Shown here: one piece after another, positions 34,430-45,283 of the stretch
How positions within the stretch are numbered: the stretch's first letter is position 1
How the letters are laid out: each line of letters opens with the position of its first letter
From: Nectonema munidae
Taxonomy: Eukaryota > Nematomorpha > Nectonematoida > Nectonematidae
Length of the DNA: 64,000 nt
Direction of reading: 5' to 3'
NCBI GenBank assembly: GCA_030549495.1
Contig: JAUIRK010000511.1
Span: 842,001 to 906,000 of the forward strand
The notes under the pieces: model-generated
The model's database searches: none
Told to the model about the DNA's origin: nothing
What the model saw: only the letters and a program-made list of their open reading frames with translations
Program-made: the position numbers and the translations under genes

Positions 34430-34723
34430 CAAGGCCAGATTAACATAGGGATTATCCACTAAAAAATAGACCCCTAGTTATTGAAAAAAACGCATTATAT
34501 GCAAAATATACAATCGGTTCTATGTGTTTTATTAGTTTTTTTCTTTAAACAACATACGTAACAATTAATACTTATATATTATTATGCATTGTTTTATAAA
34601 ATAATCTTTTCTTAGACAGGTCATAAAGCCGAGCATCTATACTTCGGGGGAGGGGGCTAACGGTTTCTTTAAATCATATGGGCCCACAACAAGCTCCAGG
34701 TCCCATGTTCTAATCCGTCCCTG
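34430..34723. mobile_element. hAT-type MITE
   Basis: Left end CAAGGCCAGATTAACATAGG and right end, reversed, CAGGGACGGATTAGAACATG are imperfect partners. Both fit the CAGxGCCGGATTAA type seen at 23003. No coding text inside. Flanking 8-mers do not match, so the insertion is old. Confidence 0.5.
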
Positions 34724-35504
34724 TTTGCGGCAAAAATATCCGTCTCCATATCCCCTCGGGATCGATGCTTAAAAGTTCTCTTTTGACTCCCAAATTAAAT
34801 TTAAAATCTTACAAGAAAAGAGATCATGATGAGTCTTGAAAATTCTGGACGTCAAAGGATGAACAAGCAACGCTTTTGATTTTCCTGTTATTTTGTGTAT
34901 GATGTATGTTAGAAAAGCTCCTATTAGAAGTCGCGGTTTTTGCAGACATATAACTACGTGCGAAAAATTTACTAATTCGCCAAATTGACTTATTTTTTCT
35001 TTTTTACAACCCAAAAACAGCATCTCATGCTTTTACAACCTGTAAAAAGACTATTGCTTCAATTCTATTGCAATCTCTATTTTCATCAAACCTTGTTTTA
35101 AAGTTTTGGTTATCTTTCCTATTTTATTTAGTAAGCTTTATTTGCATAAATAAAATTTGTCTAAATACTTCATTTTATTATCTTAGCTACAAATGTTTTT
35201 AAATTTGGTATTAAGAAAACTTTTCTTATATGACAAATTCCATTCTAATTTTTTTGTTGTAAGCTTATTAATTTTTATTCCATTTCTGTACAATTATTAT
35301 TGCCAACTCTGTAAGTAAATTTTTAAAACTTAAGTTATATAAAACATAAGAATTTAACATTTTCTTATGGACAAGTTTAAGTATATAATATCTAAATAAA
35401 GTTATAAAACGGGTTAAAAGATGCTAAAATATTCAAATTAATAGTCTAATAATGTATGGAATCACTACATACAATCGAAATACCCTGCTCTAAATTACTC
35501 TCAG

Positions 35505-35590
35505 AAAGGGGTTACTAGTATTCGCGAATTTCCGTTATTCACCCTTAGTCTTGGAACCTAACCCCCGCGATACGGAGGGTTGAGATGTGT
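35505..35590. mobile_element. Lone Tigger-type terminal segment
   Basis: Reversed, the sequence reads CAACCCTCCGTATCGCGGGG, then GTTAGGTTCCAAGAC, then GTGAATAACGGAAATTCGCG. This is close to the CCTCGGTTATCCGCGGGGGTTACGTTCC type of Tigger terminal repeats followed by the GAAATCCGCGAA internal part. No partner end nearby. Confidence 0.6.
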
Positions 35591-38500
35591 TGTATGATGA
35601 ATGATAAAATTTGTGTTATTGATATTGGATCATGATTACTTTGATCTGCATCTGGTATGCTGAATAAATGGATGTATATTAAAATGGATGTACTCCCACC
35701 CATATGGGGGTGATCCAATACGGCCGTAAGAGTTTGTGTAAACTCTGCTTTAAAAGAGTGATTCGGTTTTGCCTGCATTAAATACGTCTATCTCTGTAGT
35801 TACATTTTTTTAATCCAAAGTTTCTTATAGTAAAATAATAAAAAATCAAAATGTGCACTTAATTTAAGCTTAAATCTGGATCTGTGAACTTATGCGCGTT
35901 TACTACTTTAACACAATTTAGCGCGAAAAACGCATTGTCACTTTTCATTAATAAAGTTATTTTGTCTCTATTATTTAAAATCATAAAAAAATTATATATA
36001 TTTTTTTCTTTCTTATTTTTTTGCCCTAATTTTACTTTTTTTTCATTTAAATATCATTTTTTTAGCGACATTGATTGTTTTCCGCGCGCAAATACTAGAA
36101 TATAAACACTTGAATCTAAAGTGAAATACTCTAAATATAATCTACATGTAATTGGAAAAAAATGCGTAGAATCTTTGGTTTTAGTTTCAAATGCTTATTA
36201 TAAGCAATTTTTATGCAACTAGAAAACAACAAATGTCATGATTAACTGTGTCAAACTCAAATCACTGTCGGATAAGGTTTCAAATATTTACCGCTTTTTG
36301 TGCTCGATAAAAATACCCAACGTTTCAAAGTTTCCAAGGATTAATAATTTAAATCAACATTTACTGAATGCGTTATTTAAAAAAGCTTGAATGATTTTTC
36401 TTTTTCGATTCCCTTGAAAACAACTTTAATTTCAATGCAAAATTTGATTTTTTATGAAAGACAAAAAAAATTTAATCCGATTTGAACTCATCTTGTAGTG
36501 TAGCTCTTCGCAAACCCCCTCTTCTAGTGCCTCTCATATACCCCAATAATAAAGTATTTAGTTTTCATGGGCGGTCTTTGAGTACCGTTTTTCACACAGA
36601 TACACAAACTTGTGAGTTATTATCGTTTATCATCTTCGTTGTTGGTTTTTTTTCTTTGAGGTTTGCTTCTGCAGTTGCGTGTTTGTCGCATAACCCAGTT
36701 TGAGAAAAGATCGTATTCCATCTCTATGTGAGTATATAGAGATGATGTATATGAATGATTTCATTGTCCTCATTGTAATCCAACATTTTATTTACTTTAA
36801 AATTTTAAATCAGTATTATGCCTTTTTCAGGCACTTTCTTTTATTTATATTATAATGTTGTTGTTGTTGGTTTATTATTATTGTCAGAATTCCTACTCCT
36901 TTAAGAATTTTTTAAGAAGGATAAAAATTAGACTTAAGAAAGTCTTGATGCAATTTCATAATTAATGTTTTATTGTACATAAATAGTATATATGTGCATC
37001 TCCCTCCATGTGTACTGTATTTAATGTACTATTTGAAATGGTGTGTAGCTTTTTATTCCTTTTGATTTTGCTTTCTTCGCAAAACGTGTTCATATCTTAT
37101 CATATTGATTCGATACATTCTACTCTTCACGACAGGTCTCGGCTTGACAGTGATAATAACCAACCACCGTGTAATTGTGTGGAGGCGGAGAATGTTCTCT
37201 TAGGGTACAGTAAAGTGACTTCGTGTTAGTTGACCATTTTCAAGCTTTCAGGTTCCCCCTTGCAACTATGATAATAATATATCCTGGTGGACCTATCATT
37301 CAATCTTTAATTCAATGATGTTCAATCTTTTATCATCTAACCATGTAAATATTTTCAATTACAAATGATTAGGATTTGTGAAAACTTCAAAAAATATTTC
37401 ACTCTTCAAGAATCATCTTAAAAGTAATTTGTTTCTTTCACATGTGGTGAGCGAAGGAAGGAATTTTCGCAGGCCCATCTTAATGTTTTCACGGTGTGTT
37501 TTCTTTGATGAGGTATTATTTTTTTTGCGTCTTTGAATATATCCTTATGCACTTTTATGTACGATTATGTGTTTGTCTCTATGCTTATCTGAAACAGAAT
37601 CTTCAATCATGTATATAACAGCTAAAGCTAAAATTTGTAATATGTATTATATTATCACTCGTCCAAATTTGTTAAAAGACAGTTTTTTTGGTTTGAGTTT
37701 GAATTCTAAAAATTTCATCTACTGCACCTTTTTTTTAAAAGAACTACTCCATTTTCTGGATAAACCCCTCGTTTTCCACGCCTAAAAGTTGTCTAGGGGC
37801 TATCGTTAGCATTATTTCTTTGTTATATTTATGATAAATGATCATTTTTAAAAAAATTTTATTAAAAATAATTGACTAACTCAAAGCGAGTCATATTTTT
37901 TGGGAAAGGGAGAAATGAAGGGGATGTTTACAATTCCAAAAATTTAGCAAGAGCTCATCCATTTTAGGCATGAACACACACGCTTAGCAACTCTATTGCT
38001 TATTGAAGAAAAGGTGTATATACTCGAAGAATAAAACTTTAGAATTTCACCTTTCTTATTGATTATCATCATTTCTTAAAATCAAGCAAAGAACACAAGC
38101 ATTCGTTGAACAAAGTGAGTCTTCTGTTGTATCTTTTTAATTATTACTTAATTTTTCTTTCTCTCCCTTAAACTTCTCAATAGCATCAGCATCATCATTG
38201 TCACTGTTGCTGTGAAGGATGAAATGGCCAACATTCACTTTTACAAAGCCTCTCTTCATAAATTGTTCGCGCTCCTCAACTAATGGAGTAGGCACCTTTG
38301 TGTGCCAGTGTTTGTTTTGTTTTGTGTGTGCGGGTTTAGTTTCTGTTCTGTGGTGCTGTTTTATGAATGTGTATGTGTGTTTGTATGGTTGTTATAGTTG
38401 TGGTAAAAGTTTTTTTCTACACTCTATTGAATTCCTGCATTAACATGCAAAAACACTGCATTGTGACTTTTTCGCATTTTAGTCCAATGTTCCCAAGGAA

Positions 38501-39012
38501 ACACAGGCGAACTCTTACTTTTAATTAAATCAAATTGGAATTACTAAAGTTGTGCGCTTTGTTCGGTCGTGAATGGCTTATTAAAAATGGCGGCTACAAT
38601 TTGTCTTGTTATTTTAAGCCTCGTTACCAGACTCTAGGGTTTAATGGTGCCTGAACTATAAAATAGTGTTACATTTATATATTTCAAGAGAGTTCCAGAG
38701 GAGATGGGAGTAAAGCTCTCTATTTACTTTTTAAATTCTAAATGCAGCATTTGTATTTTATGGGTCAGTTCATTTTTTCTGATGTTTTTTTTGTTTTTTG
38801 TTAGCCGGTTTGTGTGTTGTTTTTCTGTATCTGGCAATGACCTTTTGTAATTATAATATAACTATCTCTATAAATATACAGTTCATATACACCAAATTTC
38901 TTATCTTTACTTTTACCCATATGTGACTTTATCTCTGGATATACTGAATTGTTATCACAAGTGGCGTTGACCTTTGATATATATCAGTATAATATTATAC
39001 TAATAAGTTGAA

Positions 39013-39148
39013 AGGGCGTGAGTAAGGTTGGTTAGGTACTGGGGTTTCGATAACTCAAGGTCTTGGGTTCGATCCCGTATCAAGCCTACTTTCCTCATGG
39101 TTCGATACAAGCAGCGCAAATTGTGCCTTCTCGATGAAAACACCCCAC
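39013..39148 (+). mobile_element. tRNA-derived SINE (family 2), reference copy
   Basis: Most complete copy: GGGCGTGAGTAAGGTTGGTT, AGGTACTGGGGTTTCGATAA, a B box GGGTTCGATCCCG, ATCAAGCCTACTTTCCTCAT, GGTTCGATACAAGCAGCGCA and GTGCCTTCTCGATGAAAACA. Other copies: 26441-26536, 32563-32655, 45822-45957 (minus strand), 50826-50887 and 54437-54520. The head has A- and B-box-like segments of a tRNA gene. Confidence 0.85.
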
Positions 39149-40388
39149 AAAAAATGCATAGCTTAAGTTAATTTTGTTTATTTCAAAATTCCTTCTTTGT
39201 ATTTCAATAAATTGTATTAAATTTCTTTTTGTATTTCAATAAATTCTTTCTTCTTCTCCGGTTTAATAAAGATTTGAAACAGGTGTTGATTTGAACTAGT
39301 CTTTGTAAAATAGGTCAGTCCAATGCGAAAAATTTGATTCACCATAATAGTAGTTTCAAATATTTTTGAACACCACTGTTTTATTTTTTCAAGAAAATAA
39401 GAAAAACTTTAGAAACTTTAACGCAATTTTCTTATTTTCTACAAAAAAATAACACCGGGGTGTTCGAAAGTACTTGAATTTTTCAATAAACATTGATCGC
39501 TTTTTCCGTTTTATATACAAATATGTTATACACGTAATCAATCACCCAAATTGCATTTTTTTTCTATTAGTATTATATTTATAACTCATGTAGAATGATT
39601 TATATGCAACACCAACATCAGTTACATTAAATGAAACATCAATTATAAATAACTCATTAAAATCGATCAATTTAATTATTTTGGCCATCACTTTAATCCA
39701 TAAAATGATCCTAGATGCGTAAAAGAAATCCTTGCTTTTCAAATTATCAAATTTTATAGACGCATAGAGCCATCTCCCAATCATCCCTTAAATTTACCCA
39801 ACTTTTATTTTGTGATACTAAATGATCTAAAAAACCGTTCTATAAGAAGTCTAAAAACTTTTTTGACACTTTAGCAATTTCCAAAAAGATTGCTTTAATT
39901 TTGGGAAACAATGACATTGGGGATAATAATGATGATTAACCCAAAGAATTTACAAGTTATGGTGAAGAGTGTCTTTTTTTTCTGGAATGAAACGAGATCT
40001 CAAGACATTTCAAAATCTCAATTTTTAGAAAAATTTGATACTTAAATTACTTAATTTTTTGTATTCAGATATAGTTTTAACATTTGAAACAAATTTGGAT
40101 TAAACAAAATAATGAAATGATAAATATGCATTTTTTATTTGTAAAAATAGAATAACTTTGAAAATCTTATTTTTTAAATCTTATAAAACACAAAAATAAA
40201 GAGGCGTATAAATTCCAATTTTGTGGAATGAAGCATCCCCACTTTATATTTAGCTTATATTAGCCGTCAGATGTCCCCTTTCTCATTGAGTTTTGTAAGG
40301 ATTTTTGAATGCGAAAAAAATACAAAATGTGTTATTTCTGTATCTGTTTATATTAGCGGTTTGCAATCGATCAATATAAATATACAAT

Positions 40389-40465
40389 GGATAGTCAACT
40401 AGATAGGCAGATGGTCTAGTAGTAGGAGCGTAAGGTCTGGGTTCGATTCCCGGTCGTGACTATCC
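40389..40465 (+). mobile_element. tRNA-like SINE head closed by an 8-bp stem
   Basis: GGATAGTC (40389-40396) pairs with GACTATCC (40458-40465). Inside are an A-box-like GGTCTAGTAGTAGG and a B box GGTTCGATTCC within the hairpin CTGGG-TTCGATT-CCCGG. The body is about 77 bases but the D and anticodon arms are not regular, so I call it a tRNA-derived SINE or tRNA pseudogene, not a working tRNA. Confidence 0.5.
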
Positions 40466-40517
40466 TTATCATCTGTCCAGCTATGCAAGATAATTCTTCC
40501 CTATCGGATTTGGTAGC

Positions 40518-40950
40518 CAGTGGTTGCCAATCTTTTTTACTCTGAGGCACATTTGTTGAACTTTGCAAACTTTACGGCATCGATAAGATAAAATTCAATA
40601 TTTCAGCTAAAAACTAATTCCATACGAAAAACACTATATATTAGTAAAATTATAGTAGATAATATGAAAATAAAACAAGAAAGCAACGCTATATGTTATT
40701 ATTACAAAAAGCAGAGCTGTATTGGTTTCGTTTGATCGACTACAATTTTTTAGAATTTAGTTTTACTATTTTTACTTATTGAGATCGATCAAAATTTGTA
40801 AAATGAACAACAATGCCAATTTTTTACATTTATTTAATCCAATAAAGGGTAATACGTGTAGAGTATTAATAATAATAATATATTTTGCGGCACCTCCAAC
40901 GAATTGTACGACACCCCTATGTGCTGCGGCACATCGGTTGGGAACGACTT
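40518..40950. mobile_element. hAT-type MITE
   Basis: Left end CAGTGGTTGCCAATCTTTTT with GAGGCACAT; right end GCGGCACATCGGTTGGGAAC then GACTT. These are the two ends of the CAGTGGTTCCCAACC type of hAT MITE. No target duplication remains. Confidence 0.65.
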
Positions 40951-41263
40951 TCCACCCTTTATTCCCTATACCGCTTATTTTTTTGTCTGGATAAAGAAAC
41001 CTCGTTTCGGAAGCGCTTGATAAATAAAGTTTTTAGTGCGTCCTCATAAGATAATCTTTTTACAATCAAAATACTTTATTATTCCTTTAAAAATTGAATT
41101 ATGTGACTTAAGCCTTTAAATTAAAACAAGCTTAATCCATTTGAGCTTCATTTCCCAGTCTCGATTTGACGACACACCTCTCAGAAATTTCTCGTTAAAA
41201 AGCTGTCTATATCGTCAATCTAATCAATTTTTTATGTGTTTGATCTTCGTTATTTTTTCTTAG

Positions 41264-41446
41264 GAAGAAATAAGCAAGCGCCTGTCACTTCCTTCAGACG
41301 TTGCGATTCCGACAACCGTGATACGTCGACACCTCTCGCACCCCCACCTCCTCCAACTGAATCTACGGACCCACCGCAGGGATTCTCTGCACGAAATCGG
41401 CTTTGGGCAAGCAAGCACTTACACCAAACTCCAGAAAATTGGCGAA
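41264..41446 (+). CDS. PCTAIRE-type kinase, coding exon 3 (regulatory segment and start of kinase domain)
   Basis: Residues 230-290, phase 0 at both ends, acceptor TTTTTTCTTAG, donor GAA|GTATCG. It begins EEISKRLSLPSDVAIP, matching EDINKRLSLPADIRLP of CDK16. Later RRDSLHEIGFGQASTYTKLQ matches [20 protein letters not shown]. Both serines of the family (KRLSLP and RRxSL, which in mammals are phosphorylated and control cyclin Y and 14-3-3 binding) are conserved, at about residues 237 and 270. The last residues KIGE are the start of the glycine-rich loop, continued directly by exon 4 (GTYAVVYKG). The middle part (TTVIRRHLSHPHLLQLNLRT) is diverged. Confidence 0.9.
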
Positions 41447-41745
41447 GTATCGTCTTCCTTCCCATAATAATTCTTTCTTCTCAGAATGTTCGTTAAGCTT
41501 TTGAAAATCAGCAATACCTCTCTTTTTGAGATTTAAGAATTTCTGTGTATAGGTTTCTAATGTCTATATCTGCATATAGTATGTATATAATCATATGCAT
41601 GTGTCTATGTATTCTTATCTATGTGTGTATTAGACTTGGGATCGTTGCTACTAAAAATAACTTTGTTATCCTTACTTTGAAGAAAAATGCGTCTCGTTAT
41701 CGTTTTTTTTATAAAATTTATGCTCGTTTTTCGTTATCTGTTACC

Positions 41746-41883
41746 TTACCCCATTTAAGACCAAGCAAAGCAGACGATATCTAAAAAAACGCAGACGATT
41801 TATATTCAAAGTCATTGAAAAAAGCAGACGAAGATGAAATTACTTATGTTCCCAAATAGGAACATTGGTCGTAAATGGGTTAT
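41746..41883 (-). mobile_element. TTAA MITE, family A, copy 2
   Basis: The core 41750-41879 starts CCCATTTAAGACC after TTAC and ends GTCGTAAATGGG before TTAT, so both TTAA sites have one change. It has all three CAGACGA boxes and the ATGTTCC/GGAACAT palindrome. Nearly identical inside to the copies at 42352, 43469 and 50892. Confidence 0.9.
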
Positions 41884-42347
41884 CAAAAAGATTCCTCACT
41901 TTTCCTTAATTTCTTCGAAAAAAATGAGTAACTACTTTTAGAAAATAACAAAAAACATTCCGAGATTGGACTCTATGCTAGTCTATTACAGAAGTGCCTT
42001 TCCAGGATTTCTGGAAGATCTTAGATTTTTGTTACCGTGATATTGAAATGATGAATGCTTGAGTCGAATCATGCATCAAAATTGGAATTAAAAAACAAGA
42101 AGAAATTGATTATTATTTGCAGAAGTATAGAAGTTTATACTCTTCATTCTATACTCGTTTATACCACTGCATGTTATCTTTCCAACTCTGGTGTGTATCC
42201 TAGATGTTTTTTTTTGTGTCAGACGTGTATTAATACAAATAAATTGGAAAGTTTGTGTCAAGAATGTCAAAAAAAGCGCATGTATCTATGCAGTGGCTTA
42301 TTCAGGGCAAGGGGGAGGGCGCATTGGGCCATAGTCCCTCGCATTTC

Positions 42348-42484
42348 TTAATCCATTTACGACCAATGTTCCTATTTTGGAACATAAGTAATTTCATCTT
42401 CGTCTGTTTTTTTCAATGACTTTGAATATAAATCGTCTGCGTTTTTTAGATATCGTCTGCTTTGCTTGGCCTTAAATGGGCTAA
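42348..42484 (+). mobile_element. TTAA MITE, family A, copy 3, nested in a hAT MITE
   Basis: TTAA at 42348-42351; core TCCATTTACGACC to CTTAAATGGG (42352-42480), then CTAA. Palindrome ATGTTCC/GGAACAT at the left, and boxes CGTCTG, CGTCTGC and CGTCTGC. Confidence 0.9.
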
Positions 42485-42561
42485 TACAAAGTATCGATTT
42501 TTTATATTTGTCTATTTGCCATCCAGTTCATTTGAAATACTTCTTTTTGTAAATAGATATA

Positions 42562-42667
42562 TATATACCATTTTTACTTCTAGTTTGTCTTTTTTCAATT
42601 TTATTTTGTATAACTTAAAAAGACAAATTAGAACTGAAAAAGACAAACTAGAACTTAAAAATGGAAT
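42562..42667. repeat. Foldback repeat A
   Basis: Left arm CCATTTTTACTTCTAGTTTG with TCTTTTTTCAATTTTA is the imperfect reverse complement of the right arm (GACAAACTAGAACTTAAAAA with TGG). The right arm contains about 21-base repeats. It could form a hairpin of roughly 45 bp. Confidence 0.75.
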
Positions 42668-42835
42668 ATAATAATATTAGGAATTCAATGCAATACCAAT
42701 TACGATTTAAAAGTCCAACTTCATTAATATAATAATCACATAGTTATGAAGATGATTATGTTTAAAAGCGCTCTAAAATTTTTAAAGCACCCCCTCCCCA
42801 TATAGATTTCTGAATACGCCATTGTTTATATATAT

Positions 42836-43050
42836 GCTTATATACCATTTTCACTTCTAAATGATCTTTTTTTAGTTTAAATTTTCTTTTTCAATTCTAA
42901 TTTTTCTTTTTTAAGTTCTAAAATGTCTAAAGGCAATTTAGAACTTAAAAAAGACTGTTTAGATTTGAAAAAAGACTATTTAGATTTAAAAAAAAAATAC
43001 AAACTAGAATTGAAAATAGACTGTTTAGAAGTAAAAATGATATATATGAC
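42836..43050. repeat. Foldback repeat B built of 21-base units
   Basis: Left arm TATACCATTTTCACTTCTAA and onward pairs with a right arm ending AGAAGTAAAAATGATATAT. The right arm is four or more 21-base units of the kind AAAAGACTGTTTAGATTTGA. Read as protein, the units give KKDCLDL, KKDYLDL, KKYKLEL and KIDCLEV, a leucine heptad pattern. Related to foldback A; both flank the right end of a hAT MITE. Confidence 0.75.
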
Positions 43051-43464
43051 GATTACACTATCCATAACCTAACTTTAATAGTAACACTAATGCCAATTCT
43101 ATCCTAATCCCGAAAATACGTTTCCAAAATTGTACACATTATTGCCCATTTGAAAATTGTTTGAGGCCTTGTCAACTGTTGCGGCTTTTTTTTCGAAGTG
43201 TAAAATCGTATAAGAATAAAAAATACTGTTATTCAGAAAACGGATCATCGAATTTCGGAAGAATTCGATTGTTTAAATAAGCAAAAAATGTTTAATGTTA
43301 ATTTAGCTAATGCTTTCAACATTCTCTCTATCAAACTCATTTATCCTAAATGCAATAACCAATTTGGAAATCATTTTGTGTTTGGGATAAAAAATTAAAA
43401 GTTTATCGCGGAAATTTTAGTTTTGCAACGTAAAAGAAGATCTTCAATTTTGATCTTTTATCCT

Positions 43465-43602
43465 TTAACCCATTAAGTCCCAATGTTCCCATTTGGGAAC
43501 ATAAGTAATTTCATCTTCGTCTGCTTTTTTCAATGACTTTGAATATAAATCGTCTGCGTTTTTTTAGATATCGTCTGATTTCTATGGTACTTAATGGGTT
43601 AA
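43465..43602 (+). mobile_element. TTAA MITE, family A, copy 4
   Basis: Perfect TTAA at 43465-43468 and 43599-43602. Core CCCATTAAGTCCCA to TACTTAATGGG, 130 bp. Palindrome ATGTTCC/GGGAACAT and three boxes, the last CGTCTGA. The terminal repeats differ from the other copies by a matched change at both ends (CATTAAGT and ACTTAATG). Confidence 0.95.
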
Positions 43603-45168
43603 AGTGGACTTTAATGCCCGAAAACATACACTGACTTGAGCAAGCGGTATTGATAAAACAATTGCAGACAATCCTTCCAGCTTAGCCTTATATTATTCAG
43701 CCAGCATTGAAAAAGATCTTCAGATTTGTTAATTCTATTATTAACAACATCACATGTTGTAACAAAAAATATCTTCAAATGTAACCCGAAATGTTTTAAA
43801 ATGTTTTTAAAACAAAAACTTGGATTGTTTTAAATGTTTTTTTTTTATAAAAAGTTTATATACTTTGTTTTAGCTGACAGAAAGTCCCATCTAAATCCTC
43901 CACTAATGCAGCAACATATAATGGATCAGGGGATGTAGATGTGACTCTGACTCACACATATGTATGTATAATTATATGCGTCAAAAGACGGAAGTGTATA
44001 CTTATTTAGCCTTGTGTGTATGACGTGTACGCTCGTGGGTCATGGTTTCACATGCTTGCGTAACTGGTGAGTGCTGAATGTAAATTTAAGAAAGTTCTAT
44101 AAAAATCGATATTGATCCCATTTCAATTTTTTCCGTACGTAATTTCAAAACGTAACGTGCCGTATGCAATTTGAGGAAACATTGTCCAGTGTGGCAGCCG
44201 TCTACTAAGAAATGAAAAGCGTTTGCTTTATTTATATATGTGAAATTATCGTCTTCCACCGATTAAAGACTCTAGGAGGGATTGAAAAAAGTCCTATGAT
44301 GCTTCTTGAGTGTTTCTTAGCCTTGGGTCATTACGCACACTTGAGTCGTGAAGTTTTTTAAATGGTTCAGCACTTATATCCATAACTATACTTCTTCTTT
44401 ATTTCCTTTTTGCCATGAATGAATGATACCTTCATCTCCCTCTTCTTAGACTCTAAAATATTTTTAAAGTAGGGGATGTAATGAGGAATTCAATGCTGAG
44501 AAGTTCACAACGTCAGCATGATCTGGGTCACATTCATCTAAAAAGGCTACCGATGTTTTCAAGCGTTGAAGAATACGAATGTTATTCACACATTTAACAT
44601 TTTTTTATAGAATCAGTAAAAGTAAGTACTTTTGGGCCAAATTTTTCCTCGTGTATAATCCAGAGATCCACCACAATTCATTGTGAACTGTCCAAAAAAA
44701 TTTGGTTGATATAAAAAAAGTGGGTTATTGTTAAAAGAGTGACAAAAATACCGAAAATCAAAAGAGTGACAAAAGATCAATATTTATTTTTATAAATTTG
44801 TATTTTTGAGGAATCCTGTTATAAAATTCCTATCCAAATAATTCATTTAGATAGCAAACAAATTACTTTTACTCTGAACTAATTAACAAACAACCTAACA
44901 AATCTTTGATTGCTATTTAATTGCGTCATTCCTTCGAACTTTAACTAATGAGTGAGCACTTTTTTTTACATTGCCGCCCTTTTGAACGCCTTCAAAAATA
45001 TATATCGATATTTTAAAGATTTCGTAGTGTCTTCAAAGCAGGATCAGCATTTTAAATCCGAAAACAAATATATGCAATGCATTTGTTGTGGAGATTTTAC
45101 TCTGCATTCATTTTCGGAGCGTTTGTAGCTGTCCACTCGCTCGACTGAAGAATCCATTTTTAATCTAG

Positions 45169-45283
45169 GGAACTTATGCCGTCGTCTACAAGGGCTTAAG
45201 CAAGCTAACCAACAAATACGTGGCGCTCAAAGAAATTCGCTTGGAGCATGAAGAAGGTGCGCCTTGTACTGCCATTCGTGAAG
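45169..45283 (+). CDS. PCTAIRE-type kinase, coding exon 4 (glycine loop to PCTAIRE helix)
   Basis: Residues 291-328 plus one base. Reads [20 protein letters not shown], then [18 protein letters not shown]. It contains the glycine-rich loop with the preceding KIGE, the ATP-anchoring lysine of VALK (residue 311) and the PCTAIRE sequence of the cyclin-binding helix (322-328). The cysteine and the [15 protein letters not shown] context assign it to the PCTAIRE group (CDK16-18), not the PFTAIRE group (CDK14/15, fly Eip63E). Acceptor TAATCTAG; donor GAAG|GTGAGT; phase 1 exit completed by exon 5 as GTG. Confidence 0.95.

Larger units (their letters stand above)
34226..41263 (+). other. Kinase intron 2 (about 7 kb)
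   Basis: Begins GTAAGT and ends TTTTTTCTTAG. Holds a hAT MITE (34430-34723), a lone Tigger end (35505-35590), a SINE of family 2 (39013-39148), a tRNA-like SINE (40389-40465) and a hAT MITE (40518-40950). Short frames between these (for example 34769-35023, 36482-36703, 38219-38443) have no support. Confidence 0.7.
42291..42824. mobile_element. hAT-type MITE hosting a TTAA MITE
   Basis: Left end CAGTGGCTTATTCAGGGCAA with GGGGGAGGG; right end, reversed, CAATGGCGTATTCAGAAATC with GGGGAGGGGG. A family A MITE sits inside at 42352-42480, and a foldback repeat lies at 42562-42667. The order of insertion is therefore hAT first, MITE later. Confidence 0.65.
41447..45168 (+). other. Kinase intron 3
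   Basis: Begins GTATCG and ends TTTTTAATCTAG. Holds three family A TTAA MITEs (41750, 42352, 43469), a hAT MITE (42291-42824) and two foldback repeats (42562-42667 and 42836-43050). The stretch 43603-45168 shows no recognisable element. Confidence 0.7.

Noticed and set aside
35545-35778. 77-codon minus-strand frame
   Set aside because: Its C-terminal end lies on a Tigger-type terminal repeat and the remainder shows no family features.
36482-36703. 73-codon plus-strand frame in intron 2
   Set aside because: No recognisable domain; length is expected by chance in 7 kb of intron.
38219-38443. 74-codon cysteine-rich plus-strand frame in intron 2
   Set aside because: Arises from a GTGTGT-rich low-complexity stretch; no splice or homology support.
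41236-41496. Plus-strand frame with FRRCDSDNRDTSTPLAPPPPP, and its minus-strand partner
   Set aside because: Out-of-frame shadows of kinase exon 3, which has strong family similarity in its own frame.
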